In this document: positions 48,701 to 60,900 of the stretch, one piece after another
Position numbering within the stretch: position 1 is the first letter of the stretch
Layout: the number at the start of each line of letters is the position of its first letter
Source of the DNA: Membranipora membranacea
Lineage: Eukaryota; Bryozoa; Gymnolaemata; Cheilostomatida; Membraniporidae
Direction of reading: 5' to 3'
Length of the DNA stretch: 64,000 nt
Assembly: GCA_914767715.1 (NCBI GenBank)
Contig: OU612066.1
Coordinates: forward strand, 1,987,001-2,051,000
Program-made: the position numbers and the translations under genes
The notes under the pieces: generated by a model
Seen by the model: only the letters and a program-made list of their open reading frames with translations
Told to the model about the DNA's origin: nothing
The model's database searches: none

Positions 48701-49434
48701 TGGTACATATTTCTTAATTGAACATAGTTTGAGGTCCAGTCCTTAAAGGGCAACCAAGGTTTCAAACAACTTCTCATTGATGGCCATTGATTAATAGCAG
48801 ATTGCACCTGCTGCATGGGGAAAAAGACAAAATATAATTCGGATGATTATTCAGCCAGAATTCTTGTGAAACATTTCTTCCATCAGGTACTCAAACTCAG
48901 CTAAAAGAGAATACCACATAGCAGTTTCCTGTTCCTGTTATTATTTAGCCTGTGCTCTATAATTATTACAGCAAAGTCTTGGAACCTCCCCTAAACTGAA
49001 GTGCTACCCAGCTTAGAGTCAGCAACTACTTTGAGTTTTGCATCGCGTAATGCACAAAGCTGATGCTGTCCAGCACATTATTTGCTACCCATTAATGCAT
49101 TGCTGCGAAACCTTGGTTGCCCTTTAAGCATATGACATGTAACATGTTCTTTACTTAAAGTTATCAATATGTTTTTACCTTAAAAAATTATCGATGAAGC
49201 TACAAAAAATATGCCCATGGTTCCTGTCATAGTGTCTAGTCTAGTATGAATTGTTTGAAAGAGACTTCAACTGAATGATGATTGAATTGATTGTATGATG
49301 TATGTATTGTATTGTATGTAACTGTTGTTATACCTACCCTTCAGCCAATTAACACCAGCAAGTTGGTAATCTCTTAGAGATGTTGATGCACTAAGGCCAA
49401 TAGAGTGCAGCCTTACATTTTCTAAGGTGGTCAT
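42787..49434 (-). CDS. CHD1L: CHD1L/ALC1 chromatin remodeler with macro domain and extra BRCT-like domain (12 exons, 989 aa)
   Basis: SNF2 ATPase that slides nucleosomes at DNA damage, activated when its macro domain binds poly(ADP-ribose). Exons: 49434-49338, 48545-48380, 48175-47993, 47632-47430, 47146-46988, 46833-46567, 46368-46187, 45645-45483, 45244-45014, 44759-44623, 44353-44237, 43851-42787; frame closes. Lobe 1: [12 protein letters not shown], Walker A DEMGLGKT (45-52), DEGH box (145-148), [19 protein letters not shown]. Lobe 2: [68 protein letters not shown]. Charged linker, then macro domain from about 688 ([43 protein letters not shown]). After a Ser/Pro linker, residues about 905-989 look like a BRCT domain ([30 protein letters not shown]), absent from human CHD1L as I know it (897 aa). 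Confidence 0.95.
45909..46125 (-). mobile_element. tRNA-derived SINE in a CHD1L intron
   Basis: On the minus strand from about 46085: ATGGCGCAATCGGTTAGCGCG (A-box, close to the head of tRNA-Ile-UAU) and, about 45 bases on, GGGTTCGAGTCCC (B-box). The acceptor ends do not pair and the anticodon arm is lost, so it is not a working tRNA. The body runs to about 45909. Copies of TCAAGGAGGGGAAAACTACA-type sequence stand on both sides (45911 and 46092), suggesting a dimer or nested copy. Confidence 0.7.
48747..49123. mobile_element. piggyBac-like MITE with TTAA target sites in CHD1L intron 1
   Basis: AGGGCAACCAAGGTTTC at 48747-48763 mirrors GAAACCTTGGTTGCCCT at 49107-49123. TTAA directly flanks both ends (48743-48746 and 49124-49127). 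377 bp, no coding frame. Confidence 0.8.
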
Positions 49435-49587
49435 GTCTGTATTTGAGCAGTTGCAAGTGATTCACTGACTAGGAACTATCAATGAGAAGAAATCTACCAA
49501 AGCAACATTTTGCTCACTCAGCAACTAACTTTATAGGCTGAGTAACACTACACTTTCTAAAATCTCATTCTGCGCATGCTCAGCTCA

Positions 49588-50804
49588 TGCCCAGTCAGAT
49601 CACGAGAGTCAGTATGCTAAAAACTAACAAAAAAGAATTGCACACATTTAGCATTCTGCTTGCAGAACAGCCTCATTCTGCGCATGCTCAGCTCTGGGCA
49701 TGAGCTGATCTCTGCAAAATTGAGCCTCGGAATTCCGAAGCCATCTGATTGGCTACCCGCTCTGGTGACATACTTCCCAAAGCGTGCGGATTTGTTATTA
49801 ATAGTTATCCTCTCTTGTCATTATTAGCTGATTTTGATTGACAGTTTATGCAGGGGATATCCCATTTCCCCTTTCCAAAGTTGCAATCAGAACCCAAACT
49901 AAACTCATTGTTCTTGCACATGCGCGAATTAAAGTCACGCATGATGCATACGTAGCCTTACGACACCTGCTTTGTGGTAATGATAACCTAGTTTATCAGT
50001 GATCTACATGCCCAGTCAGATCACGAGAGTCAGTATGGAACAGCCTTGTGACATAGTCTATGCCTCAACAGATCATACTGACTGTCGTGATCTGACTGGG
50101 CATGTAGATCCATTCTGCGCATGCTCAGCTCTGGGCATGAGCTGATCTCTGCAAAATTGAGCCTCGGAATTCCGAAGCCATCTGATTGGCTACCTGCTCT
50201 GATGACATACTTCCCAAAGCGTGCGGATTTGTTCTCAATAGTTATCCTCTCTTGTCATTATTAGCTGATTTTGATTGACAGTTTATGCAGGGGATATCCG
50301 ATTTCCAAAGTTGCAACCAGAACCCAAACTAAACTCATTGTTCTTGCACATGCGCGAACACAAGTCACGCATGATCCATACTTAGCCTTAACGACACCTG
50401 CTTTGTGGTAATGATAACCTAGTTTATCAGTGATCTACATGCCCAGTCAGATCACGAGAGTCAGTATGATGTAGATCACTGATAAACTAGGTTATCATTA
50501 CCACAAAGCAGGTGTCGTAAGGCTAAGTATGTACCATGCGTGACTTGAATTTGCGCATGTGCAAGAACAATGAGTTTAGTTTGGGTTCTGATTGCAACTT
50601 TGGAAAGGGGAAATGGGGTATCCCCTGCATAAACTGTCAATCAAAATCAGCTAATAATGGCAAGAGAGGATAACTATTAATAACAAATCCGCACGCTTTG
50701 GGGAGTATGTCACCAGAGCAGGTAGCCAATCAGATGGCTTCGGAATTCCGAGACTCAATTTTGCAGAGATCAGCTCATGCCCAGAGCTAAGCATGCGCAG
50801 AATG
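49588..50804. mobile_element. Three-copy direct/inverted repeat array of a palindromic element
   Basis: A unit of about 360 bp (CATTCTGCGCATGCTCAG, GGAATTCCGAAGCCATCTGA, GCAGGGGATATCC, CACCTGCTTTGTGGTAATGA, GATCACGAGAGTCAGTATG) occurs at 49674-50036 and 50111-50467, and inverted at 50471-50804. Copies 2 and 3 face each other and form a near-perfect stem of about 330 bp with almost no loop. Extra copies of the end motif lie at 49588 and, inverted, at 50073. It fills most of the space between CHD1L and VPS11. Confidence 0.85.
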
Positions 50805-51933
50805 TCAACAGATCGCACATGCGCAGACTGCACATTTAGTTTAGTTGTTGATTTTATACTATATTAGCCTGTGCTCTATAGACCTTATAAAACTCCCTAA
50901 ACAATAGTGACATAACGGGAAGACAAATATAAATAGTACCTCTTTTATCTCATTTATCAGTCAGGACTATAGTATACCGGAAGTGGGTTGAGCAGAAAAG
51001 GAAATTTAATAAATTAACAGCTGAGCAAAGTGTTGATTCTGCTAGAGACACTTAATTCAACTAGCTTGAACATCACTGTTACATGTGAAAGCTGCCAAAA
51101 AGTTCAGTAAACAAACTACAATGGAATACTGAACTTACTAAAAGCATAACAGAATGGTAAGTTCACTTTGATACCCTTGTAAGGATAGTCACTTAATTAG
51201 TTGTTTGTTGCATAGGCATCTGGAGTTACAAGCATGTCCAGTACTGGACATGCTTGTAACTCCAGATGCCTATGGTTTGTTGTGGGCAGTCAGCCGATTC
51301 TACCAGAACCTGTCACACCTGCACACCATATTTGTGTTGTGTGGCCCAAGCATATGCATTTAAGGTGAATCAAGCCACTCAACACATTCAATATTAAACC
51401 ACCATACTGAGTGTTACTAGAGCATGGCTACTTGTGTATCTCATCAGCAATTAGAAGCACCATCATCAGACATCTGTCCCATCCACAAATGGTCAAATAA
51501 ATAATATCCTATTGTTCAGTCAAGGAGTAACCCCTTGGTTGAGTCATATTCATTAGCGATTGAGACAATTCTATGATTCATGCCTTGTCGCAGGCAGAGT
51601 GTAGTTGATGCGAGAAGGGCCAACCACTACTAGGGTCTTATACTTGTACAGACTGCAGTTGGCCTGTGTGCTGTAGCCTATCATATTGATAATGTTGTAT
51701 TCAGTAGCAAACTGGCCATATTAGTTGTGTCACACACACACTGCTGGGTAACGGTTTCTTTAGCTATTACCGAACTATGCCTTGTGTGATACCATGGAAC
51801 AAACCAATCCATATCTTCTTGCGGTCAAGAAGATAATTAAAAAGCTCATTTATAATCGTCTTTGTAGTTCAACAACCACTTTGATGATTTTTCTACCCCA
51901 TAATTTATTCTTTTCCATATTTAATTTATACAG
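50805..51933. promoter_or_regulatory. Upstream region of VPS11
   Basis: Contains the 64-bp palindrome at 51211. VPS11 needs a short in-phase first exon here. A candidate is ATGGCTACTTGT at 51424-51435 before GTATCT, which would give MATC plus AINTPRFNFFDKE, close in length to the vertebrate start. This is a guess. CAAGGAGTAACCCCTTGG near 51520 is another small palindrome. Confidence 0.35.
51211..51274. mobile_element. 64-bp perfect palindrome with 8-bp target duplication
   Basis: Bases 51211-51241 (starting CATAGGCATCTGGAGTTAC) are followed by TA and then their exact reverse complement to 51274, with no mismatch. GTTTGTTG stands on both sides (51203-51210 and 51275-51282). This fits two hAT-type ends fused with no interior. 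Confidence 0.85.
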
Positions 51934-54900
51934 GCAATAAACACCCCTCGGTTCAACTTCTTTGACAAAGAAGTCCTCAAAGACCCTGAAAGAGAAGGAC
52001 ACAATTTTGATAAACTGAAGGTGAGTCTTACAATCAGCAGATCTTGAAGAGAAGTTTGGCTTCTGAGAAGTAGTTTATATTGTTATCGTTATTATGATAC
52101 ACAGCGTAGTGTTTCAGCACAGATTAGTGCTAAGCCAGAACCCGTTCTATACCTCCCCTATTTTATCCTCTGTATGCGGATATGTACATGTATAATACAT
52201 ATCCTAAAAACCGACATGTATACCTGGTTTGCCCGTTACAGGAGTTAGATGTCACATGTAGCTCTGCAGGCCGCGGTCAGATAGTAATCGGAGATCAGGG
52301 TGGTACAGTGTTCGTACTCGATAAGCAGCTCAACATATCAGGATTTAGAGCTTATACAGAATCAGTAACTCACCTTCACCAACTCAGACAACACAATCTA
52401 CTATTCACTATAGGGGTAACTTATATTAAACATTTCTATCTCTATTCAACGTAAGGCATATGCTCTACAGATCCTTCTGGTAACGCTCAAATCTCCATCC
52501 TTGAGGAGCAGGTTAATATCTACAGATAAAGAATACACATATATATATAATCATGTACTTGTACTTTGATCTGAAATTGACAGTAGCAGTCTTTGTTTTT
52601 CCTCAACGCTCTGATCTTAAACTTTTTAATTCCAAAGTGGTTGTATTCCTTGACAGTCAAGATTCAGTACGGGTTCCTTGTAATTTTTCAGCTCGCCTAA
52701 CCAAGTAACTCTGTATATCGTATATGATGTATATTATTGTGTATTATTGTAGGATGACCTGGACAGTGAGGTACCTCTGTGTAAGATATGGCTTATGGAC
52801 AGGGTAAGACTTACTCTAATATTAGTATTTCTCTCAGACTCAGATAGTCTCTGAATTAATTGTACCTCATCAATGGTCTAATCATTTAGTTCTGCAAAGA
52901 GAGATTTGACATCATAAATATTGACAACGACGTGACAATTAGAGTCGATAATCAGAGGTACGTTAGTAAGCTGGGTCAACTGTCTATGAACCTGTCGGGA
53001 ATCTCCAGCTGCCATAAAACTTGAGTTATTAATACAATATTTCTGTTAAGATTTAATATACAATAATAAGATTGTATTACTTCGTTGACAGACAGACAGT
53101 CAAGGTACTCCTCACTGTTCACGAATAATAAAGTTGTCACCAACAGGGAAAGATGTACAAGAACGTGTACAGGTATGTGGCCTTTATAATAGGGTTATAA
53201 TGTCTTTGCAAACAATTAACATATGTCCCAATGGTCACAATGTCAAATAAAAAAAGATGATCAAGGACTAGCTATCACTTAATATCTGAATAGATCAACT
53301 TTGATCCATCGTGCCGGCGTTGAAATTGCCCCCCTCTACTGACGCGCGGCAAAATTGATCAAATTTGATCTAATATCTCATGTCTGTAGACATACCTGTA
53401 TTTCAGCTGTGAAAAAGACTGAAAAATGACTAGTCTCTGTATACAGTGAGTCACCTTTTGTTGAAGCACTGGACCTAAAATTTTGATATTTAATGTTTTA
53501 GGTGACATGTCTGGCTGCACATGAGAATATGCAGCTACTGAGCGTTGGATTCAGATGTGGTACTGTTATATTATATAAAGGAGATGTCACTAAAGACAGG
53601 TAAATCATATGCGCTGTAACTATTATATTATGCTGAACTATTAAAATGGTTAGGAAAAAAAGCCATTTGTTGAATAAAGGAGTTAGAGACTCCTTGGTTG
53701 AATGTGAGCGGGTAATCCAATGAAATCGACCCACGAGATTGGATTTTATGATAATCAAACAAATTGTATTCATATTATGACGGTGAGTTATCTCCACATA
53801 ATAACAATCTAATCTATAATATGGCTAGTGTTCATTCTATTGAAACAAGAGGTTAGCTTAAAAAGTAATAATGCAGTGGTCATCACAGCAGGTATGTTGA
53901 TAGTCTGCAATGTAAGATGAGGGATTTTTGATTATGTAATCCTGCTTTCGTATTATCATTTTAGACAATCAAAGTTCTCAGTGGTTCACAAAGAGAAATC
54001 AGGTTATGAGATCACTGGATTAGATCTGAGTGTTGTACAGAAATCACAGCTACTCTACATCACGACCAGGGAGTCTCTGATGATGTATGATATATCTGTG
54101 AAAGATAGAAACACTCAGGTGAGATAAAACTTAAAAATATAATTCAAGGATTTACCTGTTGTCTGCTTTTTGTACTTAGAATGATACTTCAATGAACTCC
54201 CTCATTGGATACTTACTCCGCTTTTACTGTAATATAATCAGGAACTTTGTATTATCCATACCTGCTGCATGCTGGTTGAGCAAATCTGCAGTCCTACCCT
54301 AGACGAACAGAAATTCTACCATCGTCATTTTGTACATAGATCTTTTTTCTATCTGTATACATACTGTTCTGCTTGTGTACAGGTGCTTAAGGAGAACTAC
54401 GGATGTAATCAGAAGTGCACAGCATTGGCTGATGATATGCTCAAAAATCAATTCATAGTCGGCAGAAATGATGTAAGTGAACGTTTTGTGTACGCTGTGC
54501 TGTCTGTCTGTACTGGCTTAGCAATGAATACATGAAATGTCAAAGTCTACAAAACAGTGACATGGTCTAAATGATGGTAATCCAAATTTTGGATATCCTG
54601 TTTCTCATGTTTGGTTTCTACTTTGACAGGGTGTGTATTTTATACATTCTGAGGGACGGGGAGCAACTGCCCCGCTTGAAGGAGAGAAGTATCAGGTTCA
54701 TTGTTACAGAGGCTATATTGTGACTGTGGGAAAGAGCAACATGTAAGTGTAGCACTTCAATAAATTTGTAAATTGGGTATATAATAGGAGGAATTATTAC
54801 AGAGACCTTTTCAAACATAACCAATTCTAGCGACCCTCAACCTGGTAAAAAATAAATCTTGGCTATCTCACAAATTGTTTTTTTGTCAAAAACTTAGTCT

Positions 54901-57900
54901 TTTTATGTTACGGTTGATCTAGTAATATCTATATCATAGAACAGTCAGTACTTATTCCATGCAGCTATCACTCATCTCAAAGCTCTGAGTCAAAAATTCA
55001 ATTCATAATAATATGACTTACCCGTTATACACATTTTACAGAAATAGAGAGATGGATATAGTGACAGTATTTGATGCTCTGAATCAGTTTATAGCATACT
55101 CTGGACCGATTCCTCATGTATCTAATGTACTGTTTGAATGGGGCGCCATCTATGTGCTAGGGGGAGATAATCGACTGTACATGCTCCTGGAGAAAGCAAC
55201 ACAAACTAAACTAGATATACTGTTTAAGAAGAATCAGTATGATAAAGCTATCAAGTAAGATGATCTCTACCATAGTTAATGTGCAGTTAGAGTGTATTGC
55301 GATATATTCGAGATATTTTTTTGATGATTCACATACCAATATTTTTATGTATTATCACTTCCATCCTGTTTCTCTCCACAAAAAGAAAATCAAAGTGAAT
55401 TAATCATCCACGGACAGATTTCATTGGCCCGGGCCCAATTACATTTTTGTTCTTTTGTGAAATTTTGTAGACCAATAAATTTCAGACTAATTTCTATCCG
55501 TTTCTTTTGGAGTCCTGCTTCTTTCTGGAGCTTTGTTGGGAACTTCCTCAGAAATCTGATTATTGTGTGAAGGTTCAAAAAGCTTAATAATCGGGAAACG
55601 AGAAAAAAACAGATGAGATCCTGAGTGATGTTTATTTGTAGCATAATAAATCATATAATTAAATTTTTATACTTTAAGGATAGCAAAGAGTCAACAGTAC
55701 GACACACACGGACTGGTGGATATATTTAGACTGTATGGTGACTATTTATATACAGAGTAAGTGGTACGACATTCACAATATAGTGGTCTAAAATATTTTT
55801 TCTTTAATAATTCTTGATGTTGAAACTGGCCTTAATGTAAAAGGTAAAAGGAGGAGCAACTTACAAAACATGAACTCTTAGAAACATCTAAGACCAATAA
55901 TAAACTGAGCTCTCTCAATTGATTTTGTTATTAGTAGCAAGTTTTTTTTAAGACCTCTTTGTTACTTACCCCCAATGATTGTTACTGAACCACAATATAA
56001 CATATAACCGACATCCATCATTGACTTACTGCACACTTAAATGTTATTTAGGAGAGGAGATCACGATGCCGCTATAGAACAGTACATGAAGACTATCGGT
56101 AAACTGGAGCCTTCTTATGTCATCAGAAAGGTTGTATTCACAATTATATATAACTGTTGTCAACAAGTTAGAACATTAGAACAATGTTTTTTTTAAATTC
56201 ATTCCAATAAACTATGATAGAAAGTGGCAATGTTTTTTTCTTTATAAGACCTATATATTGTGAATTGATCAAGTAGTCAATGAAAAAAAAACAGAACATG
56301 CCCCTAATTTTACTAATGTTATATTTCAGTTTCTCGATGCTCAGAGGCTGCACAATCTGACTACATATTTAGAGGAGTTACATAACAAGCATTGTGCTAC
56401 AGAGGATCATACTACATTACTACTAAACTGTTATACTAAACTCAAAGATCAGGATAAACTAGAGGAGTTTATACAGGTCTGTGCTATAAAAGTCTCAGCT
56501 TCTTTAATGTTTCACCATCACTCAATCTATCAAAGGTGTTGGATTTCCCTGCTTATCCACTCATAAAACTGTTGTGATAAATCTGTATGATATTTATCAG
56601 ACTTGATTTGCTAGAAAGTTTGCATTACGGGAACTGAAAATCAATACATGTGACAGGAAATATCAGGCAAATACATGACATTGTATACAACATTCAGGGA
56701 TGAGGGGCACATATCTGACCCTAAACAAGCATAAAGCTATCCCATGTATGGCTACCAGAACGCGTTTCTCTTCTTTGATCGATCCAAAATCTCAGTAATA
56801 TACAGTCGATCTCTTGCAACTTTTTTTCGAGTGCTCTTGCTGGGGTGTTTTATCAAGGTGTAACTGTTACTCCTTGGTTCTATGTTGTTCATGCTTCATC
56901 TCTGCATCGTTTATCATGATTATAGAAAAAGGATAGAAATAATGAGGTGAACTTTGACATAGAGACAGCGATTAGAGTACTGAGACAGGCAGACTATCAC
57001 AGATATGCTCTACAGCTAGCTGAGAGACACAGCAGACATGAGTGGTATATGAAGATACAATTAGAGAATGTACATAACTACGCCGCTGCTCTACAGTATA
57101 TGATTAATCTGTCATTCCATGAGGTGAGTATCTGTCATATACTGCCAGACAAGACATACAAGTGATCTGTGTGTGTGCTCTATCCTAAACTACCAATAAT
57201 TACATAAATATATAAATATTATTTAATGTTCATGCCAGAGAACGACCTGTCTTTATTATGTAGAAGCTCATAAACACCAATCCGAAACATTATAGTTGGG
57301 TCCTTCAGAATCGTTATAACAATTTTTATATATTTTGATCATTGTCGTTATCTCACATTTACAGGCTGAAGATAATCTAAAAAAGTACGGTAAGATCCTT
57401 ATACAGGAATTACCTTCAGAGACGACAAGATTACTGAAGAAACTCTGCCTTGGTGAATATAGTAAGTAAATGAACTGAACAGCCTTGATGTATTTTTTTA
57501 TCACTTGTGAGCTAATGCATGGATTAAAAAAGTCCCAAACTGAAACCCTATCTCATTGCGCAATTGTGCTTGATGTATTACTTACTTATCAACAAGCAAA
57601 CTTGTAGCAACATAAGGAAAAATGTATCTCAGTTATAGCTGTCTTTCGAGCTGTCAGTTCTTGTTTAACGGACGGATAACTCCTCCATGAAATCTATTGT
57701 AATTGTCAAGAATAGGTTATTGACATAGTGTTGCTCGGATTAGACTCATAAGATAATATTTTTACTTTATACCAGGTGACACACATAGAGCTAGGCCGGA
57801 CGAGTTTATTCACATCTTTGTAAACAACTCTGCCCAACTTATGGAGTTTTTAGAAGCAATGATAGCATCAGAACACACACCGCACACAATAGTATATAAT

Positions 57901-60900
57901 ACATTGCTGGAACTTTACCTGCAAAACTGGGCTAAGCTATCATCACCCTCTGTGGTAAGTTATGTGGTTTTATTTATGAATTTACTGGACAAAGACACTT
58001 CTGCTCTGTGTCTTATCTCCTTGTCAGAATGAGACAGCATCCCCTATATAACAATAGTACTGTTCATCATTGCTGAGCTTCAGTTGAATTAGGTGTCCAA
58101 GGCATAAGAGACACCTTAGAACGACTGCCAGCTGCAATCCAGCTTGAAGCATTCTGCTACAAGGCCAGAGCTATAATGGCGGGTGACAACAACCTCAAAC
58201 ATTGACTTGTATCATGCAGAGGGTCGTTTCATCTACATGTATGATGATGATTCAACTGCAGGGAACCTCTGATATTTTGAGTCCTCCTACCACTCTGATA
58301 TAAGTATCTGCTATGTAATTTATGGATATTTGCAGAAAAATGAACAGGAGTTGAAAACGATGACGTTATTGAGAGATTCAGATCACTATGCTAAAGATCA
58401 AGCTCTGGTTCTGTGCCAGATGCACAAGTTCAAGTCTGGAATACTCTATCTATACGAACAAGGAAAGCTGTAAGTATCGGCCTTGAATATCAAATGCTCA
58501 TTTTGCAAACAATACTGACACATACTTATACTGTGAACAAAGTATAAATCCAAATCAATGACCTTACTCGTAAATTTGTAAATCACATAATTTTTAGATT
58601 TTTTAGGATTCAACGTACTATTTTAAGAGTGCATTTTATTGGTCTCAGTTGTGTGGGATTTGTTCCCTGATAGTTTTGTTGATGTTATCTGTACTTTGCT
58701 GCTGTAAATGACCCAGTTTGCTGTATGATATAATTGTTTGTTTGATGGTCAGATATCAGCAGATAGTACGATACTATATGGATCAGGATGACTATGACTC
58801 AGTGATAGATTCATGCAAGAGGCTAGGAGAAGACGACCCACACGTCTGGGTGATGGCTCTCTCTTACTTTGCTAAGAGAGAAGATAACTGCAAGTCTCAG
58901 ATGGAAGAAGTATTACGTAATATAGATCAGCAGAAGTTACTCCCCCCTCTTCTTGTTATACAAACTCTAGCTAACAGTAGAGTCTGTACTCTTGGTGTAG
59001 TAAAGGTACGTTGGGAACGTCATCCACCTTCTACCGTTATTTATTTTAAAAGATGATCAGAACTCACACTTCTCTTCCTAATGCTTGAGCATGTGTAGAT
59101 TACTAGTGTAAGTGTATGGAGCTGCTCTGAATATCCCTGAAGTATTGGGTTACCTTCATGTAAACTCACACTCAGACTATCAGGAAACTCCAGAGATATT
59201 TTAATGACTGTAGAAGATTTACATCTAACCCGAAATGTCTCATCGCAGTTTGTAAACACCATATGAGATACAGAGAACGGGCAATATGTGCTGCCTGAAC
59301 CACTGCCATCTTTGAGTATACATTTCCAGATCCACTGATCTGTGAGTAGTAATTATGTTGTTGTTTTGACATGTGACAGGAGTTTATTATGGAGAGACTT
59401 CTCGCTGAAAATGATGACATCGAGAGAGAAGAGAAACTGATCAAACAATACACAGAAGAGGCGACTGAGCTACGTCAGAAAATACACGACCTTAAGAACA
59501 AGTAAGTCGCATCACGGCCTTTAGAATAAGTAAGTCCCAACACGACCTCTAGAATAAGTAAGTCCCAACACAAACTAAGAATAAGTAAGTCCCAACACAT
59601 AAGCATTAAGCAAGTCTCAAAACAACCTTGAGAGTAATTAAGTCTCAGTTTGACTTAAATACTATCCAGCGCAACCATATGTGGCCCACCTGGCGACTAT
59701 GTGCTTTCCTTTTAAATAATTAATTGGGTTAGGATCCCAACAAACAAAACTCAAGAAAATTAGACCTTAAAAGGTTTTGTTTATCTCAAATCTACGGAAA
59801 TCTTTGCCAATCTCTAACATTCAATATAAGATGGCGCATTATTGTGAGTGGGCATTAATTAAAACTATCATGTAGGTAAGCTAATAATATCCGTCAGATA
59901 AGTTGATCATAACACTTGACATTATATTAAATTATTGAGCTCATTGATTTTCTAAATTTTTTAATTCCAATTAGCACCACTGCTTTCTTATCTTGTGACT
60001 AGAGAATTTATCACAATCATCTTTATTGGTTTAGGGCAGCAAAGATATAAATTTTATTAATCATTGCTGCATTTAATAACCTCTTGATTAAAATTTCTGA
60101 TCAATTGTGTTTCACACGTAAGTCTTTGTCTTACTATATTTGTGTCAACATTCACCATGAAAAGTCACTGATTTTCTGTAATATGACCTTTTTCATTGTA
60201 AATTTTGCACTACATTCTATGGATTAAAAACTTGACCCTACCAGTTCACTTTAATTGACCATTTTAGAATCACTGCAGAAACACAATGATGTTTGTTAGT
60301 TTACACCTTTTTGCCTTTTTATAATGAAATCGATATCAAGGTATTGGATGTAGGTTGTGGGAGTTAAAGATAAAATTAGACTCCTTGACTCCCACAGGTT
60401 TAAGACTGTTTCAATATAACTTCAAAGTTTTGATTACAATAAATATTGATACCTTCGGATCTTATGATGTGCTTTTATTTACAGACCTCAGATATTCCAG
60501 GTGTCACGATGTAGTGTGTGTAAATACCAGCTCGAGTTACCCTCTATACACTTTCTGTGTCAGCACTCCTACCACACACAGTATGTCACACAGTCTATAG
60601 TTACTTATATTATATATCTACGTCATCAGGAGACAATCTGCTCACTCTGTCACACCTACTTTTTGACCGCTGCTTGCGAAGCTTTGTACTGTTTACAGCG
60701 TACTGAGTGTACATGTTATCTCACTCAGTGAGGGCAGACCCTGATGTTCGTTATAATTCTAATACCGTATTATGACCGTATCTCCCGTACACTTTCAGCT
60801 ATGATTGTCTAATGTATGTATAGGAGTCCATCTTGTATTGTTTGAGTGCTGTTTACCTCTTTCTATTGTAGTTGTTTTGAGAGCTATGCTGAAAATGAGA

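Noticed and set aside
52891-52958. A possible VPS11 exon between an AG and GTACG
   Set aside because: It matches no VPS11 segment. The exon at 53092 follows the one at 52803 in phase and supplies the expected residues.
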